In this document: positions 39,001 through 44,722 of the stretch, piece after piece
Layout of the letters: each line of letters opens with the position of its first letter
Numbering within the stretch: the stretch's first letter is position 1
Origin: Sipunculus nudus
Taxonomy: Eukaryota; Annelida; Sipuncula; Golfingiida; Sipunculidae
Direction of reading: 5' to 3'
DNA: 64,000 nt
Assembly (NCBI GenBank): GCA_026874595.1
Contig: CM049319.1
Span: 64,224,417 to 64,288,416 of the forward strand
Position numbers and translations under genes: made by a program
The notes under the pieces: model-generated
What the model was told of the DNA's origin: nothing
Seen by the model: the letters and a program-made list of their open reading frames with translations, nothing else
The model's database searches: none

Positions 39001-42000
39001 CTAAAATCTCAAGGATTATCATTAAATTTTTTTTAGCTCAGCTGACTGTAAGTCATCTGGGCTATAGGGATCACCTTTTGTCCGTCCGGGCGTCTGTCCG
39101 TTAACAGGGCACAAATGGTAACCGCTAGAACTGGAATCTTCTTACTTGACATCCTGGGAGGTCTATGGAAATTCTCCTTGTAAACCTGAAATTAGGTCAC
39201 TGTGACCTATATTCTTCGAGCTATGGGGTTCCGAAGTACCCCCCAGAATAATGGAAAATTTGATACAAAAGCTCAAGTATCTGAACAACTAATGCATTGA
39301 TCATCAGGATTTTTTGCATGGATATTGATCATTGAGTGTTTCATCAGTTTCTGCAGACTGGTGGCGCCACCTGTATTTTTTCGATTTTTACCAATATTTT
39401 TCTCTATTTTTGAGACCTTAAGATGCGGCCATTTGTTAACAGGGCACAAATCGTAACGACTACACCTAGAATCTTCTCTCTTGACATGCAGGGAGGCCCA
39501 TAAAAAGTCTCTTTGGAAACTTGAAATTAGGTCTCTGTTACCCATAACCTTTGAGCTATGGGGCTCCGAAGTACCCCCCAGAATAATGGAAAATTTGATA
39601 CAAAAGCTCAAGTATCTAAACAACTATTGCAGTGATCACCATGATTCTTTGCATGGATATTGATCATGGAATGTGTCATCAGTTTCTGCAGTATGGTGGC
39701 GCCACCTGTATTTTTTTTATTTTTACGAATTTTTTTCTCTATTTTTGAGACCTCATAAGATGCGGTCATCTGTTAACATGGCACAAATCGTAACAACCTG
39801 ACCTAGAATCTTCTCTCTTGAGATGCTGAGAGGCCCATGAAAAGTCTCCTTAAAAACTTGAAATTAGGTCTCTGTTACCCATAACCTCTGAGCTATGGGG
39901 CTCCGAAGTACCCCCCAGTATTATGGAAAATTTGATATAAAAGCTCAAGTATCTGAACAATTATTATATTGATCACCATGATTCTTTGCATGGATATTGA
40001 TCATGAAATGTTTCATCAGTTTCTGCATTCTGGTGGCGCCACCTGTATTTTTTTCAATTTTTAGCTCAGCTGACTGAAAGTCATCTGAGCTATAGGGATC
40101 ACCTTTTGTCCGTCGTCCGTCCGGCCATCCAGGCGTCTGTCTGTTAACAGGGCACAAATCGTAACCACTAGACCTGGAATCTTCTTACTTGACATCCTGG
40201 GAGGTCTATGGAAATTCTCCTTGTAAACCTGAAATTAGGTCACTGTGACCTATATTCTTCGAGCTATAGGGTTCTGAAGTACCCCCCAGAATAATGCAAA
40301 ATTTAATACAAAAGCTCAAGTATCTGAACAACTAATGCATTAATCACCATGATTCTTTGCATGGATATTGATCATGGAGTGTTTCATCAATTTCTGGAGA
40401 TTGGTGGCGCCAGCTATATTTTTTTTTATTTTTTACGATTTTTTTTCTCTACTTTTGTGATCTTTAAACATTTGGTCATCTGTAAACAGGGCACAAATCA
40501 TAATGACTGGACCTAGAATCTTCTGTCCTCACCTCCAGGGAAGCCCATAAAAGGTCTACATGGAAACCCGAAATAAGGTCCCTGTTACCCATATTCTGTG
40601 AGCTATGGGGCTCTGAAGTACCCCCCAGAATAAAGATTTGGTCATCTGTTAACAGGGCACAAATCATAATGACTGGACCTAGAATCTTCTTTCTTGACAT
40701 GCAGGGAGGCCTTTGGAAAGTCTCTTTGGAAATCTGAAATTAGGTCTCTGTTACCCATATCCTTCATGCTATGGCTCCGAGAATAAAGATTTGGTCATCT
40801 GTTAACAGAGCACAAATTATAATGACTTGACCTAGAATCTCCTTTCTTGATATGCTGGGAGGCCCCTGAAAAGTCTCCTTGTGCACCTGAAATAACATCT
40901 CTGTTACCCATATCCTTCATCCTATGCGGCTTTGAAATACCCCCCAGAATAAACATTCGGTCATCTGTTAACAGGGCACAAATCATAATAACTGGACCTA
41001 GAATTTTATTTTTTGACATGCTGGGAGACCCCTGAAAAGTCATCTTGTAAACCTTGAAAATAGGTGTCTGTTACCCATATCCTTCATGCTACAGAGCTCC
41101 ATAGTACCCCAATGAATATTGGATGATTTTATACAAAAGGTCAAGTTTGGAAAAAGTATTTCATTCAAATTTGACATTCAGATGATAAAATTACTTTTGT
41201 CAATGTCTTCCTGGTCAGCTGAGCGTCATGACCCCTGGGTCACTTGTTTTAAATGTGAAGCTAATCTTTAAAAATTTCAAGTTTTTTGATAGAGGTTCCC
41301 CTAGATTCAGCTTAAATTATATCTCATAAACAAAGTACCTTTAAGCTAGAGGACTGAAAAGTATATAGACCATTTGGTGACCTTCCTTTTCTTTTAGAAA
41401 CTTTGTCATTGTTGCAAACTTGAAAAAGTAAACATTCTTTATAAAATGCCTTTTAACCTATTTAAGTTATATTTTGATTTTATTTTTCCTATTGCCTTGA
41501 CCCATGTGTATTATAATTTATATTTATTTTATTTTATATTTATTATATTCTCTCTTATATTGAACTATAAAGACTATAGTTGATATTTATTATATTCTCT
41601 CTAATTTTGAACCATTAAGACTATAGTTGATATTTATTATGTTTTTTCCAGGTCTGACAGCATTCGACTTCATCATGGACTTTGATGAATGGATAGAATG
41701 TGCATACTTCACAGATGAGATCAAAGCAAGATTTAAAGGTGAGTACAGTAGAACTTCACTATTATGGAAACTAACAGGAGCAGATTGATTGTTCATAATA
41801 AAGATTTCTGTAGCAAATAGTTTTAAGATCTCCAAGTCTACTTTTAAAGGGACCACCCTGAGTGTTAATGCCAGAGAGATACGTGCCTGCATTAGATGTA
41901 CCCACAACAGAGATATGCCCACAGTAGAGGTACCCACTATAGAGGTTTGCCCACAATAGAGAGGTACTTACAGTAGAGGAATGCCCACATCAGGATAAGG

Positions 42001-42617
42001 AGCCCACAATAGAGATAAACCCACCCTTACAAGTTTACCCTTTCATCACAACTACATTCATTCTGAAGCATGTGAAGTATTAATGTCATGTTTATAAGTT
42101 ATCTCCTGAGTAAACTTGCTACTACTTGCTGCTCATATGAAAACTTTAATTTATTGGGGTGTTGACCAACTGCTATCAAGCTAGGAAGAAATTTAGTCTT
42201 AAACAAATAATGGTACTTGAATTCCTTCAAAATACTTTGTTTAGTGTCAAGGCCTTTTATAGAACATCCTTGAAAATTACACATTTTCCTTTTTATTCCA
42301 TGAAAACTCCTAAAATTTTGAAGTAAAGAGACATTTCACCATTTTTACAGGTGCATATTTTTTTTTTATTTCTTTTAGCATACAGCTTGAAGCATGCACG
42401 TGACCTTATCCGAGCCATATCAAAGAAGATCAAGCCATACAGGATGTCCTTGATACCATCCCAGGCAAACACTCAGCTCTCAATGACAGCACCAAGCACA
42501 GGGAGATCCAGGGCTTCCCAGCATGCACTGTCAGGAAGGTCAAGTCAAAGGTCAACTCCAGCTGTGACCTTTGCCCTTCCACCTTTACAAAGGCAGCAGG
42601 GTTATTTGACATATTAA
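2983..42617 (+). CDS. CH-domain plus ankyrin-repeat protein, 24 exons, 5' end missing
   Basis: Twenty-four GT-AG exons join without any phase conflict into 2,980 nt, ending at a TAA: 992 residues after a split first codon. Order: CH-like segment (residues 1-58, with VDSRMFAM and HDIWFLWERADYL), Lys-rich linker, CH domain (about 108-235, with LDDLVDSRILCALANSF and the late-helix SSPFDSDDLSEADHMSVCAY), a linker with little recognisable sequence (240-480), about ten ankyrin repeats (480-900, with SPLHLAA, TPLFCAC, TLIHTAA, TPLHRAK, TPLHVKC, MPIHCCA, ALHYAAC, TALFFAC) and a basic Ser/Thr-rich tail. CH domains usually bind actin or tubulin and ankyrin repeats bind proteins, so a cytoskeletal scaffold role is inferred. 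I do not recognise the orthologue. The first exon opens inside a CH-like segment, so N-terminal exons probably lie upstream of the window. Introns are heavily loaded with transposons. Confidence 0.85.
3253..3363 (+). CDS. exon 2, residues 22-58
   Basis: A 111-nt phase 0-0 exon with a T-rich acceptor and donor AAG|GTTTGT. It encodes IFKFLWRLASHDIWFLWERA and onward to VPFK, rich in Trp and aromatic residues, continuing the first CH-like segment. Confidence 0.85.
3838..4115. mobile_element. foldback MITE, intron 2
   Basis: Two arms of about 105-120 bp are inverted copies: the left arm has CACCAGAGGG then GTGCATCCAGCT then ATTGGTCTAATA; the right arm has TATCAGACCAAC, AGCTGGATGCAC and CCCCCTGGTGG. 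The spacer is about 50 bp. There is no coding potential; superfamily unknown. Confidence 0.65.
4347..4454 (+). CDS. exon 3, residues 59-94
   Basis: Acceptor TTTTGTACAG, donor GAT|GTGAGT, 108 nt, phase 0-0. It encodes WIPEPPPIKKKKFKTKK followed by a Ser/Gly and acidic stretch: a basic linker between the two CH-like parts. Confidence 0.85.
4828..6834 (+). mobile_element. 2.0-kb TA-flanked DNA transposon, copy 1, intron 3
   Basis: The terminal inverted repeat begins CCGTAAAAGTCGTTGCAGAA and ends with its complement TTCTGCAACGACTTTTACGG; both sides are flanked by TA. Subterminal blocks repeat an AAGTCGNACCC / GACTT motif. Only short open frames are present (longest about 91 codons, partly in flanking DNA), with no recognisable transposase, so it is probably non-autonomous. 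The TA duplication fits the Tc1/mariner/pogo group, but the family is not identified. A nearly identical inverted copy is at 21478. Confidence 0.8.
7363..8306 (+). repeat. tandem duplication of an R-family repeat, one copy internally deleted
   Basis: The segment starting GCAGAATGACTAACATATAA occurs at about 7363 and 7730, and the segment starting TTGCAAAATTCATGCATAAG at about 7521 and 8117. The first copy is contiguous A-B; the second is A-C-B with about 228 extra bases, so the first is a deletion derivative. Content matches the R-family repeat (GGTCAGAGGTCACC-type blocks) seen at 9703, 24540 and 31813. Confidence 0.7.
9287..9424 (+). CDS. exon 4, residues 95-140
   Basis: Acceptor TTATGTTTTAG, donor CGG|GTAAGA, 138 nt, phase 0-0. 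It encodes EPDYSSRYDPFPRTDYMKRF and ends NIILELVNKHLR, the first helix of the second CH domain. Confidence 0.88.
9703..10863 (+). repeat. R-family interspersed repeat, interrupted by a hAT element, intron 4
   Basis: The head has GGAGTATTATGGTCTACCCA and the tail has GGCATATTATGC; shared blocks include GATCGATTTTCACAAAACTC and AGGTCAGAGG. It is the same family as 31813-32323. It is split at 9840-10452 by a hAT-type insertion. Confidence 0.6.
9840..10452. mobile_element. hAT-type non-autonomous element with 8-bp target duplication
   Basis: It starts TAGTGGTGGG and ends CCCACCACTA, a 10-bp perfect terminal inverted repeat. It is flanked by identical ACCATAAC octamers (9832-9839 and 10453-10460). 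TAGTGGTGGG-type ends and an 8-bp duplication are hAT hallmarks. At 613 bp with no transposase frame it is non-autonomous. Confidence 0.85.
10936..10968 (+). CDS. exon 5 (33 nt microexon), residues 141-151
   Basis: Acceptor TTTTATTTCAG, donor CCA|GTACGT. It encodes MVHEGTKLSCP. It keeps the frame whether included or skipped, so it could be alternatively used. It lies between the first helix of the CH domain and its LDDLVDSR motif. Confidence 0.7.
11228..12139 (+). repeat. 180-bp tandem array, about five units
   Basis: The block CACATGTACGGACTTTTTTT (with small changes) recurs at exactly 180-bp spacing at 11411, 11591, 11771, 11951 and 12131, each unit also carrying GCCTGCAGATATTGGCCTGA. Units are about 95% alike by eye. 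Confidence 0.9.
12146..12800 (+). mobile_element. second hairpin-headed repeat nested in the 180-bp array
   Basis: After TTTTTA comes the hairpin GCCCTCAGC-TCATAG-GCTGATGGGC, then a TCCGTCCGTCCGTCC tract, then unrelated sequence with two loosely repeated parts (GATATCTC, CTTGGTCAAGTTC, CTTAGTATAG). Array-like DNA resumes at about 12803 (TTTCGCAATAC), so this is a nested insertion or captured module. Confidence 0.5.
13623..13717 (+). CDS. exon 6, residues 152-183
   Basis: Acceptor TTACTTACAG, donor ACAG|GTATGA, 95 nt, leaves phase 2. It encodes TLDDLVDSRILCALANSF then VPNTFTTEVFLND, the most recognisable CH-domain stretch. Confidence 0.9.
14157..14822 (+). repeat. S-family interspersed repeat copy 1, intron 6
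   Basis: It shares ordered blocks with 16651-17045 and, inverted, with 53600-53990: GTGTAAATGTCAAG, GGAAATGCCCTT, ATATACACAT and CAAAGCACA. It is flanked by AGGCCT motifs. A 200-bp MITE interrupts it at 14467-14666. Confidence 0.6.
14467..14666. mobile_element. CAGGGGCGGATCC-type MITE (hAT-like), nested
   Basis: Ends are CAGAAGCTGATCC and GGATCTGCCCCTG, imperfect inverted repeats. The paralogous S-family copy at 16860 lacks this segment and is continuous across it, giving a natural empty site. Confidence 0.65.
14859..14940 (+). CDS. exon 7, residues 183-210
   Basis: Acceptor CTGTTTACAG, donor GAG|GTCAGA, 82 nt, enters with one base of a split Arg codon. It encodes WTINLVLRTTEKMFYTSS then PFDSDDLSE, matching the CH pattern of a helix followed by the leucine/aspartate loop. 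A repeat copy ends about 35 bp upstream of the acceptor. Confidence 0.88.
15061..16650 (+). mobile_element. H-family Helentron-like element copy 1, intron 7
   Basis: The head AGCTCAGCTGACTGTAAATC forms a long imperfect palindrome with ATCTGAGCT. A TGTCCGTCAGTCGGTCCG tract follows. Then come 330-350-bp tandem units, each with GGCACAAATC, GACCTGGAATC, AATTAGGTCTCTGTTACC and GGTGGCGCCACCTGTATT blocks. The tail has GTCAGCTGAGCGTCATGACC, inverted relative to the head. Confidence 0.7.
16651..17045 (+). repeat. S-family interspersed repeat copy 2, intron 7
   Basis: An uninterrupted copy with GTGTGTAAATGTCAAGCAAG, GGGAATGCCCTTGTCTTC and CTATGCAAAGCACAACTG, immediately after the H-family element and shortly before exon 8. 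Confidence 0.6.
17233..17322 (+). CDS. exon 8, residues 211-240
   Basis: Acceptor TTTTTTTACAG, donor CTG|GTAAGA, 90 nt, phase 0-0. It encodes ADHMSVCAYFCVFFMTAYKY then RQAQAVLRRL, the final CH helices. Its 3' part and donor are duplicated 114 bp downstream. Confidence 0.9.
17281..17495 (+). repeat. 114-bp tandem duplication of exon 8 end plus donor
   Basis: GCCTACAAGTACAGACAGGC (17281) recurs at 17395. The copy includes the 3' 42 nt of exon 8, a donor (TTGTAAGAC) and intron sequence to CATATACAGT. An AG lies in front of the copy but without a pyrimidine tract, so it looks like a pseudo-exon. Confidence 0.85.
18092..18500 (+). repeat. two short tandem duplications, intron 8
   Basis: A 111-bp unit (GGACGAATTTAGACC, ATCGGCAATTT, GGGTTAATCGTTGGGACGA) is doubled from 18092, and a 103-bp unit (CGCCACATTTGTGTCAGTGC) is doubled from 18328. 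Confidence 0.7.
18916..19518 (+). pseudogene. Pro/Ser-rich open stretch inside the DIRS-like element
   Basis: A 200-codon open frame, with another open frame overlapping it, in pyrimidine-rich DNA of higher GC than the surroundings. Composition (Pro, Ser, Arg) fits a gag-like region, but no motif is recognised and it may be non-coding remnant. Confidence 0.3.
20054..20270 (+). pseudogene. tyrosine recombinase C-terminal fragment of the DIRS-like element
   Basis: One frame reads KATIVSAYESASQSSLEQPH, then VAYDVRANPTSLAHLSG, then KKGYWKSPSTFTRLYL and a stop. This matches the DIRS integrase pattern of an HxxR-type box followed by YWKSPxTF and the nucleophile Tyr. An in-frame TGA lies about eight codons in, and the usual His of HxxR is Tyr here. 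Confidence 0.6.
20866..20992 (+). CDS. exon 9, residues 241-283
   Basis: Acceptor TTTTTGTCCATTCAG, donor CTCA|GTGAGT, 127 nt, leaves phase 1. It encodes EQLQQLVRDCQYEYDG and an acidic stretch ending ENLKL. The right end of a DIRS-like element lies about 30 bp upstream of the acceptor. Confidence 0.85.
21478..23483 (-). mobile_element. 2.0-kb TA-flanked DNA transposon, copy 2, intron 9
   Basis: It has the same inverted terminal repeats as copy 1, with TA at both flanks, in the opposite orientation. Over the outer 340 bp I count about four substitutions against copy 1, so both are recent. It ends 47 bp before exon 10, so it sits against that splice acceptor region. Confidence 0.82.
23531..23610 (+). 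CDS. exon 10, residues 283-309
   Basis: Acceptor TTACACTTTAG, donor GAG|GTGAGT, 80 nt, enters phase 1 and leaves phase 0. It encodes LSNLEKKFNIDFLYKW and MEHVQLVQKE. A 2-kb DNA transposon ends 47 bp upstream, so branch point and pyrimidine tract are confined to that gap. Confidence 0.85.
24379..24483 (+). CDS. exon 11, residues 310-344
   Basis: Acceptor GTATGTTGTAG, donor TTG|GTGAGT, 105 nt, phase 0-0. It encodes THQHIRQQIKQRFDSVAVPR and NITINDLCLSSAINL. Confidence 0.85.
24540..24820 (+). repeat. R-family repeat fragment, intron 11
   Basis: Contains GGGCATATTATAGATGGGGC, AGGTCAAAAGTCAC and AACTTACCAGAAATATGATGG, degraded versions of R-family blocks. Confidence 0.5.
25392..25518 (+). CDS. 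exon 12, residues 345-387
   Basis: Acceptor TAACATTACAG, donor AAAG|GTTTTT, 127 nt, leaves phase 1. It encodes TLTNGSGFYKIDAKEQISEG and a basic RRIILRDKDRHEY stretch. The donor is weak, but the phase match to exon 13 supports it. Confidence 0.78.
25519..26349. other. intron 12, no feature seen
   Basis: Plain AT-rich intronic DNA with no repeats or coding relics recognised. Confidence 0.6.
26350..26426 (+). CDS. exon 13, residues 387-412
   Basis: Acceptor TTTTTTCCAG, donor GAG|GTTGGT, 77 nt. It encodes PVRKILKLPLTDLVEVDPER then YPQYE. A second AG seven bases downstream would also be possible but breaks the phase. Confidence 0.78.
26427..26942. other. intron 13, possible transposon-end relic
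   Basis: GAAGTCGCACCCTTAATAAA near 26475 resembles the subterminal motif of the 2-kb TA-flanked element. The rest is unremarkable. Confidence 0.35.
26943..27185 (+). CDS. exon 14, residues 413-493, first ankyrin repeat begins
   Basis: Acceptor TTCTTTTCTAG, donor TAT|GTAAGT, 243 nt, phase 0-0. It encodes the entry helices (WQKIFLKAVRENEMEMVQRL) and the ankyrin core GNSPLHLAARCGHY, whose helix continues in exon 15. Confidence 0.9.
27243..27612 (+). repeat. imperfect minisatellite, intron 14
   Basis: About a dozen 28-35 bp units built on GGTGGTCATA..ATTACTGGATTGGTAATTATA with many substitutions. Confidence 0.75.
29254..29644 (+). mobile_element. tRNA-derived SINE, intron 14
   Basis: The head reads GCCTCTGTGGTCTAGGGGTA, with an RNA polymerase III A box (TGGTCTAGGGG) and a B-box-like GTTTGAATC about 40 bp later. 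A unique body follows, then a tail GGTGACCTCC followed by A-rich sequence. Related fragments occur at 290-506 (reverse), 32640-32835 and around 35440/35870. Confidence 0.75.
29779..29889 (+). CDS. exon 15, residues 494-530
   Basis: Acceptor CGTTGTTTCAG, donor CAT|GTAAGT, 111 nt, phase 0-0. It encodes DVVQYLLENGANMDQKNSYK and QTPLFCACEGLQREIAH: the end of one ankyrin repeat and most of the next. Confidence 0.9.
30545..30644 (+). CDS. exon 16, residues 531-564
   Basis: Acceptor TATAATTTCAG, donor ATTG|GTACGT, 100 nt, leaves phase 1. It encodes LLIEWGCDIHVKGPRAQTAF and ETVKNNEFRNFLI, completing an ankyrin repeat. Confidence 0.88.
30820..31570 (+). repeat. H-family subtype fragment without hairpin head, intron 16
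   Basis: Blocks CCCGTCCGGCCATCTCGCTG, ACGTTTTGAAACCATTGGAC and ATATTAAGACCTAATATCAAA correspond in inverted order to 34400-34650 and 51000-51800. It occupies most of intron 16, up to just before exon 17. Confidence 0.5.
31591..31711 (+). CDS. exon 17, residues 564-604
   Basis: Acceptor CACATATTTCAG, donor AGCAG|GTTTGT, 121 nt, phase 1 in and 2 out. It encodes AYEYYSTIVPKVMESDTELL and KQMIHDHILEIHPLNNLRS, a helical spacer between ankyrin blocks. Confidence 0.87.
31813..32323 (+). repeat. R-family repeat, near full length, intron 17
   Basis: The head has ACGCCCGTCATATGAAAGGA and the tail has ACGGGCATATTATGCCC, which contains a perfect 15-base palindrome-like stem; ACGGGC is inverted relative to the head GCCCGT. 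The interior has GTTCAATTATGTGCAACATC and AGGTCAGAGGTTACC. Confidence 0.65.
32640..32835 (+). repeat. SINE 3' fragment, intron 17
   Basis: Shares CACCCTGTCACGTAGTCC and the tail GCTTACCTCCACAAAAAAA with the SINE at 29254. Confidence 0.5.
32968..34709 (-). mobile_element. H-family Helentron-like element, reverse, intron 17
   Basis: It begins AAACAAGGGACCCATGGGTC then GGCGCTCAGCTG (the tail, with hairpin GACCCATGGGTC) and ends with GCTCAGATGACTATAGGTCA then TCTGAGCTAAAAAT (the palindromic head). Poly-G runs occur at 33093 and 33822. Confidence 0.7.
35234..35387 (+). CDS. exon 18, residues 604-655
   Basis: Acceptor CTATGTTTTAG, donor CAG|GTAACA, 154 nt. It encodes ankyrin repeats with GSTLIHTAAYFGRGDLVQDL and GATPLHRAKDINVMQ. 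Confidence 0.9.
35430..35900 (-). repeat. SINE fragment split by a MITE, intron 18
   Basis: CCCATTAAGCCTGAAAAGTG at 35440 and TGCTTACCCTGGGTGGCCCC at 35863 are adjacent parts of the reverse SINE body seen at 450-500, separated here by about 400 bp. Confidence 0.55.
35466..35862. mobile_element. hAT-like MITE inside the SINE fragment
   Basis: TGCTTACCC is present on both flanks (35457-35465 and 35863-35871), consistent with an 8-9 bp target duplication. Ends (AGAGCTCTGCG, CCTAGCAC) are only weakly inverted. The interior has GATTATCGATTAATTGAAT-like sequence, common in hAT MITEs. Confidence 0.55.
36070..36228 (+). CDS. exon 19, residues 656-708
   Basis: Acceptor GTATTGCAG, donor AGG|GTAAGC, 159 nt, phase 0-0. 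It encodes ILMDSGAKPSMEDLEGNTPL then HVKCYGESNKPSELVAIKAL, an ankyrin repeat with a slightly longer inter-helix loop. Confidence 0.9.
36612..36868 (+). CDS. exon 20, residues 709-794
   Basis: Acceptor TATCCCTGCAG, donor AAACT|GTGAGT, 257 nt, leaves phase 2. It opens exactly at an ankyrin repeat boundary (GLMPIHCCAMQGRIDAIQTL) and includes SVIHLAIANDYIDCARWLRS. Confidence 0.9.
36869..37562. other. intron 20, no feature seen
   Basis: AT-rich intronic DNA without recognised repeats. Confidence 0.55.
37563..37640 (+). CDS. exon 21, residues 794-820
   Basis: Acceptor ATCACTTCAG, donor ACAG|GTCAGT, 78 nt, enters phase 2 and leaves phase 2. It encodes PERAEAVQFLLDQGASCNPQ then YQGGN, the second helix and hairpin of an ankyrin repeat. 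Confidence 0.85.
38150..38590 (+). repeat. imperfect minisatellite before exon 22
   Basis: Many 22-30 bp units built on ACACTGTTACTCTAACAGTG and AAACTATT or GTAACTATTACACTC; the core ACTGTTA/TAACAGT is self-complementary. It runs up to the exon 22 acceptor. Confidence 0.75.
38594..38787 (+). CDS. exon 22, residues 820-885
   Basis: Acceptor TTAATACAG, donor CAAG|GTGAAT, 194 nt. It encodes ALHYAACMSGPTDVLEVLLT and GATALFFACQCNNQYAAAVL: two full ankyrin repeats. Confidence 0.9.
39035..40062 (+). mobile_element. H-family element, first of two head-to-tail copies, intron 22
   Basis: Head AGCTCAGCTGACTGTAAGTC, a GTCCGTCCGGGCGTCTGTCC tract, then about three 330-bp units each with GGTGGCGCCACCTGTATTTT. 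No tail: the next head starts directly. Confidence 0.7.
40063..41246 (+). mobile_element. H-family element, second copy with tail, intron 22
   Basis: A new head AGCTCAGCTGACTGAAAGTC at 40063, then units shortening to about 150-170 bp (GGTCATCTGTTAACAG at 40640, 40790, 40960). It ends with TGGTCAGCTGAGCGTCATGA then CCCCTGGGTCACTTG. Confidence 0.7.
41652..41738 (+). CDS. exon 23, residues 885-914
   Basis: Acceptor ATGTTTTTTCCAG, donor AAAG|GTGAGT, 87 nt. It encodes LTAFDFIMDFDEWIECAYFT and DEIKARFK, a capping repeat with an acidic helix. Confidence 0.88.
41875..42035 (+). repeat. short minisatellite, intron 23
   Basis: About eight units of 16-22 bp on the theme CCCACAATAGAGGTA. Confidence 0.65.
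42379..42617 (+). CDS. exon 24, residues 914-992 and stop
   Basis: The acceptor is a long T tract ending TTCTTTTAG. It encodes YSLKHARDLIRAISKKIKPY, then a low-complexity Ser/Thr/Gln/Arg tail ending RQQGYLTY and TAA. The tail has no recognisable domain and is probably disordered. Confidence 0.9.
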
Positions 42618-44100
42618 GCTCTTCCATTGTTTTGTTTTTGTGGTGATGTGTGGGTCAGCTGGCTGACCTTTGACCTTGGACCTGGCAGTATTTTTCTCCT
42701 CCAGGGATAGAGTTAATTTACTTGATCTATTATTTACTATATCTCTATTGTTAGAGGGAGAAAATGCTGCTACTTTAAACCTTGCTTTTTTCAGCTGCAA
42801 ATATATTGCCTTTGCCTTTCAGTCTGCAATAAATTGGGGATAAAACTTCTTCAAATAAGCATAATATTTTAGCAGAATATCTGTAGGGAATGTTTGCAAT
42901 ACACATCTTAGTATTTGCCTTTAGGTTTATTGTAATGTATGAAACTTAAACTGTGATATATACTTTATAATATTGTGGTATATGTACTTAATATGGTCAG
43001 CCCGGACAGTTTGAGTGCTATGGAAGTTTAATTTTTAAACACTGAGAGCAGAGTACAGACTTATCTAACGCACAACCCAGCCAGTGTTTCATAATACGAA
43101 AATTTCTGTGTTTCATATGGAAGGAGGCATTTTAAAGGTGTTTGTATTTAGCCATATAGCCAGATTCCACAGTTCCTGTTTTTTATACAGTTTCCAGAAT
43201 CCTTTGCTGCAAGGACATGAAATTGTAATAGTTTTTTATGATCTAGTACTTCCTTTACCCACAAGCCTTTGCTCTTTCAGCTTATTTCATACATTCTAGT
43301 GCAGCAGTCTGGTAGAGCATTTGTTTTATCAGAAAAGTAATGTGGCAAATAAAAATATAATCAAATAACCTTTCAATTATTAGAAAAAAATTAATGTTTG
43401 TGAATATTGAAGAAATGATCATAAAACATGATGCAAGTCTTTTGAAATTTTTTTGACATGTAATTGTAATAAACTTTAGTTTTTGATACTTTTTAATTAT
43501 ATTTATGATTGTTATAAGTGTTACTCTGCTAGGTGCTCCTAAAAATTCTACATTCCCCAAAGAAAAGAAAATTCTGTGATAAAAGGATAAACGTTTGTAC
43601 ATAATACGTGATTGTAGATTATAAAACCTTGATATTTTAATTGCAACAGGAACATCTGTATTAATTTTTTAAATGTTATAAATATCAAATAAGTATGTAT
43701 TGTCTCTCTTACATATAGGGTATGAACAAAGAGACTACATGTTAATACTGTATTTTTGGTATAACTGCCTCAAACATATTTTGAATGTTAGCCATTGATC
43801 TGTTTTGGGTTTAATATTGGCTTTGGACTTAACATGTAACTATATAGATATTTTATATGTCAGATTATTGATTGTATCAGGCCAGGGGCAGACCTGTCAA
43901 GTCAATAGATATTTTATGTGCCAAAAAAATGAATAAATATATTTAAAATAAATGCTTATGGAACCTCAACAGCAGTGACTTGGTTGAGACTGGCCTACCA
44001 AGCATAAAGATTGAGACCATCAGATTTGCGACTTAGACCAAAACAAGGAGTTTCAGGACCAAGACCAAGGCTTTGTGTTCACTGAGCTGTCATCTGCTTC
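42618..44100. other. 3' UTR and downstream flank
   Basis: AT-rich, with several AATAAA motifs. No further open frame continues the protein. The true transcript end cannot be set from sequence. Confidence 0.5.
42828..42833 (+). terminator. candidate polyadenylation signal
   Basis: AATAAA about 210 bp after the stop codon. Further AATAAA motifs at 43932 and 43948 could serve a longer 3' UTR; the sequence alone cannot choose. Confidence 0.4.
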
Positions 44101-44104
44101 CTTA

Positions 44105-44290
44105 TTCAGGGAAAATGAACCCAGCTGATATCTCTTAACCTTCCATTAGGAGACAGAGAAAACCTTTTGATATCTCTGAACTGTCCATAAGTAAGACATG
44201 GAAAACCGTCTATTATCTCTGAACCATCCATAAGTAGACACAAAACTTTCTGATATCTCTGAACCCTCCATAAGTAGACTCAGAAAACAC
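44105..44290 (+). repeat. 48-bp minisatellite, about four units
   Basis: Repeats of GATATCTCTGAACCCTCCAT then AAGTAGACNNNGAAAAC. Confidence 0.7.
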
Positions 44291-44722
44291 AAGCATAAAC
44301 ACAAGACTTATAACCTCTCGTTGATAAAATAAAATGTCAACCAGAGTGCAAAAGAAATATACACATAATATGGTTTTCTAAAAGCTGAATCTCTGAGTGG
44401 TCTTGCAATCAGTACAGAAATCATGATAGAGACTATTTTGCTTTGAGACAGAGACCAAGACTGAGACAAAAGTTGGTTTAGTGTCCTGTATCAGTGCTCA
44501 ATAGCATGTGAATCTGAAATACTGAGTGCTGCTCATTCTAAGAATGGCCTAGCTGATGGAATGAATCCCCAAGGTATGAGAAGAATACCAAGGATAGCTA
44601 GGAGCAGATAGGTGGCTCTGACTGCACCAGCTCACCAAGACTTGTCAGACACATTTCTACAACTGTGGTTGTGGCTCAGAATAATTAAGGACAGTTATTA
44701 TAAAGTAATAAACATTTTAGCC

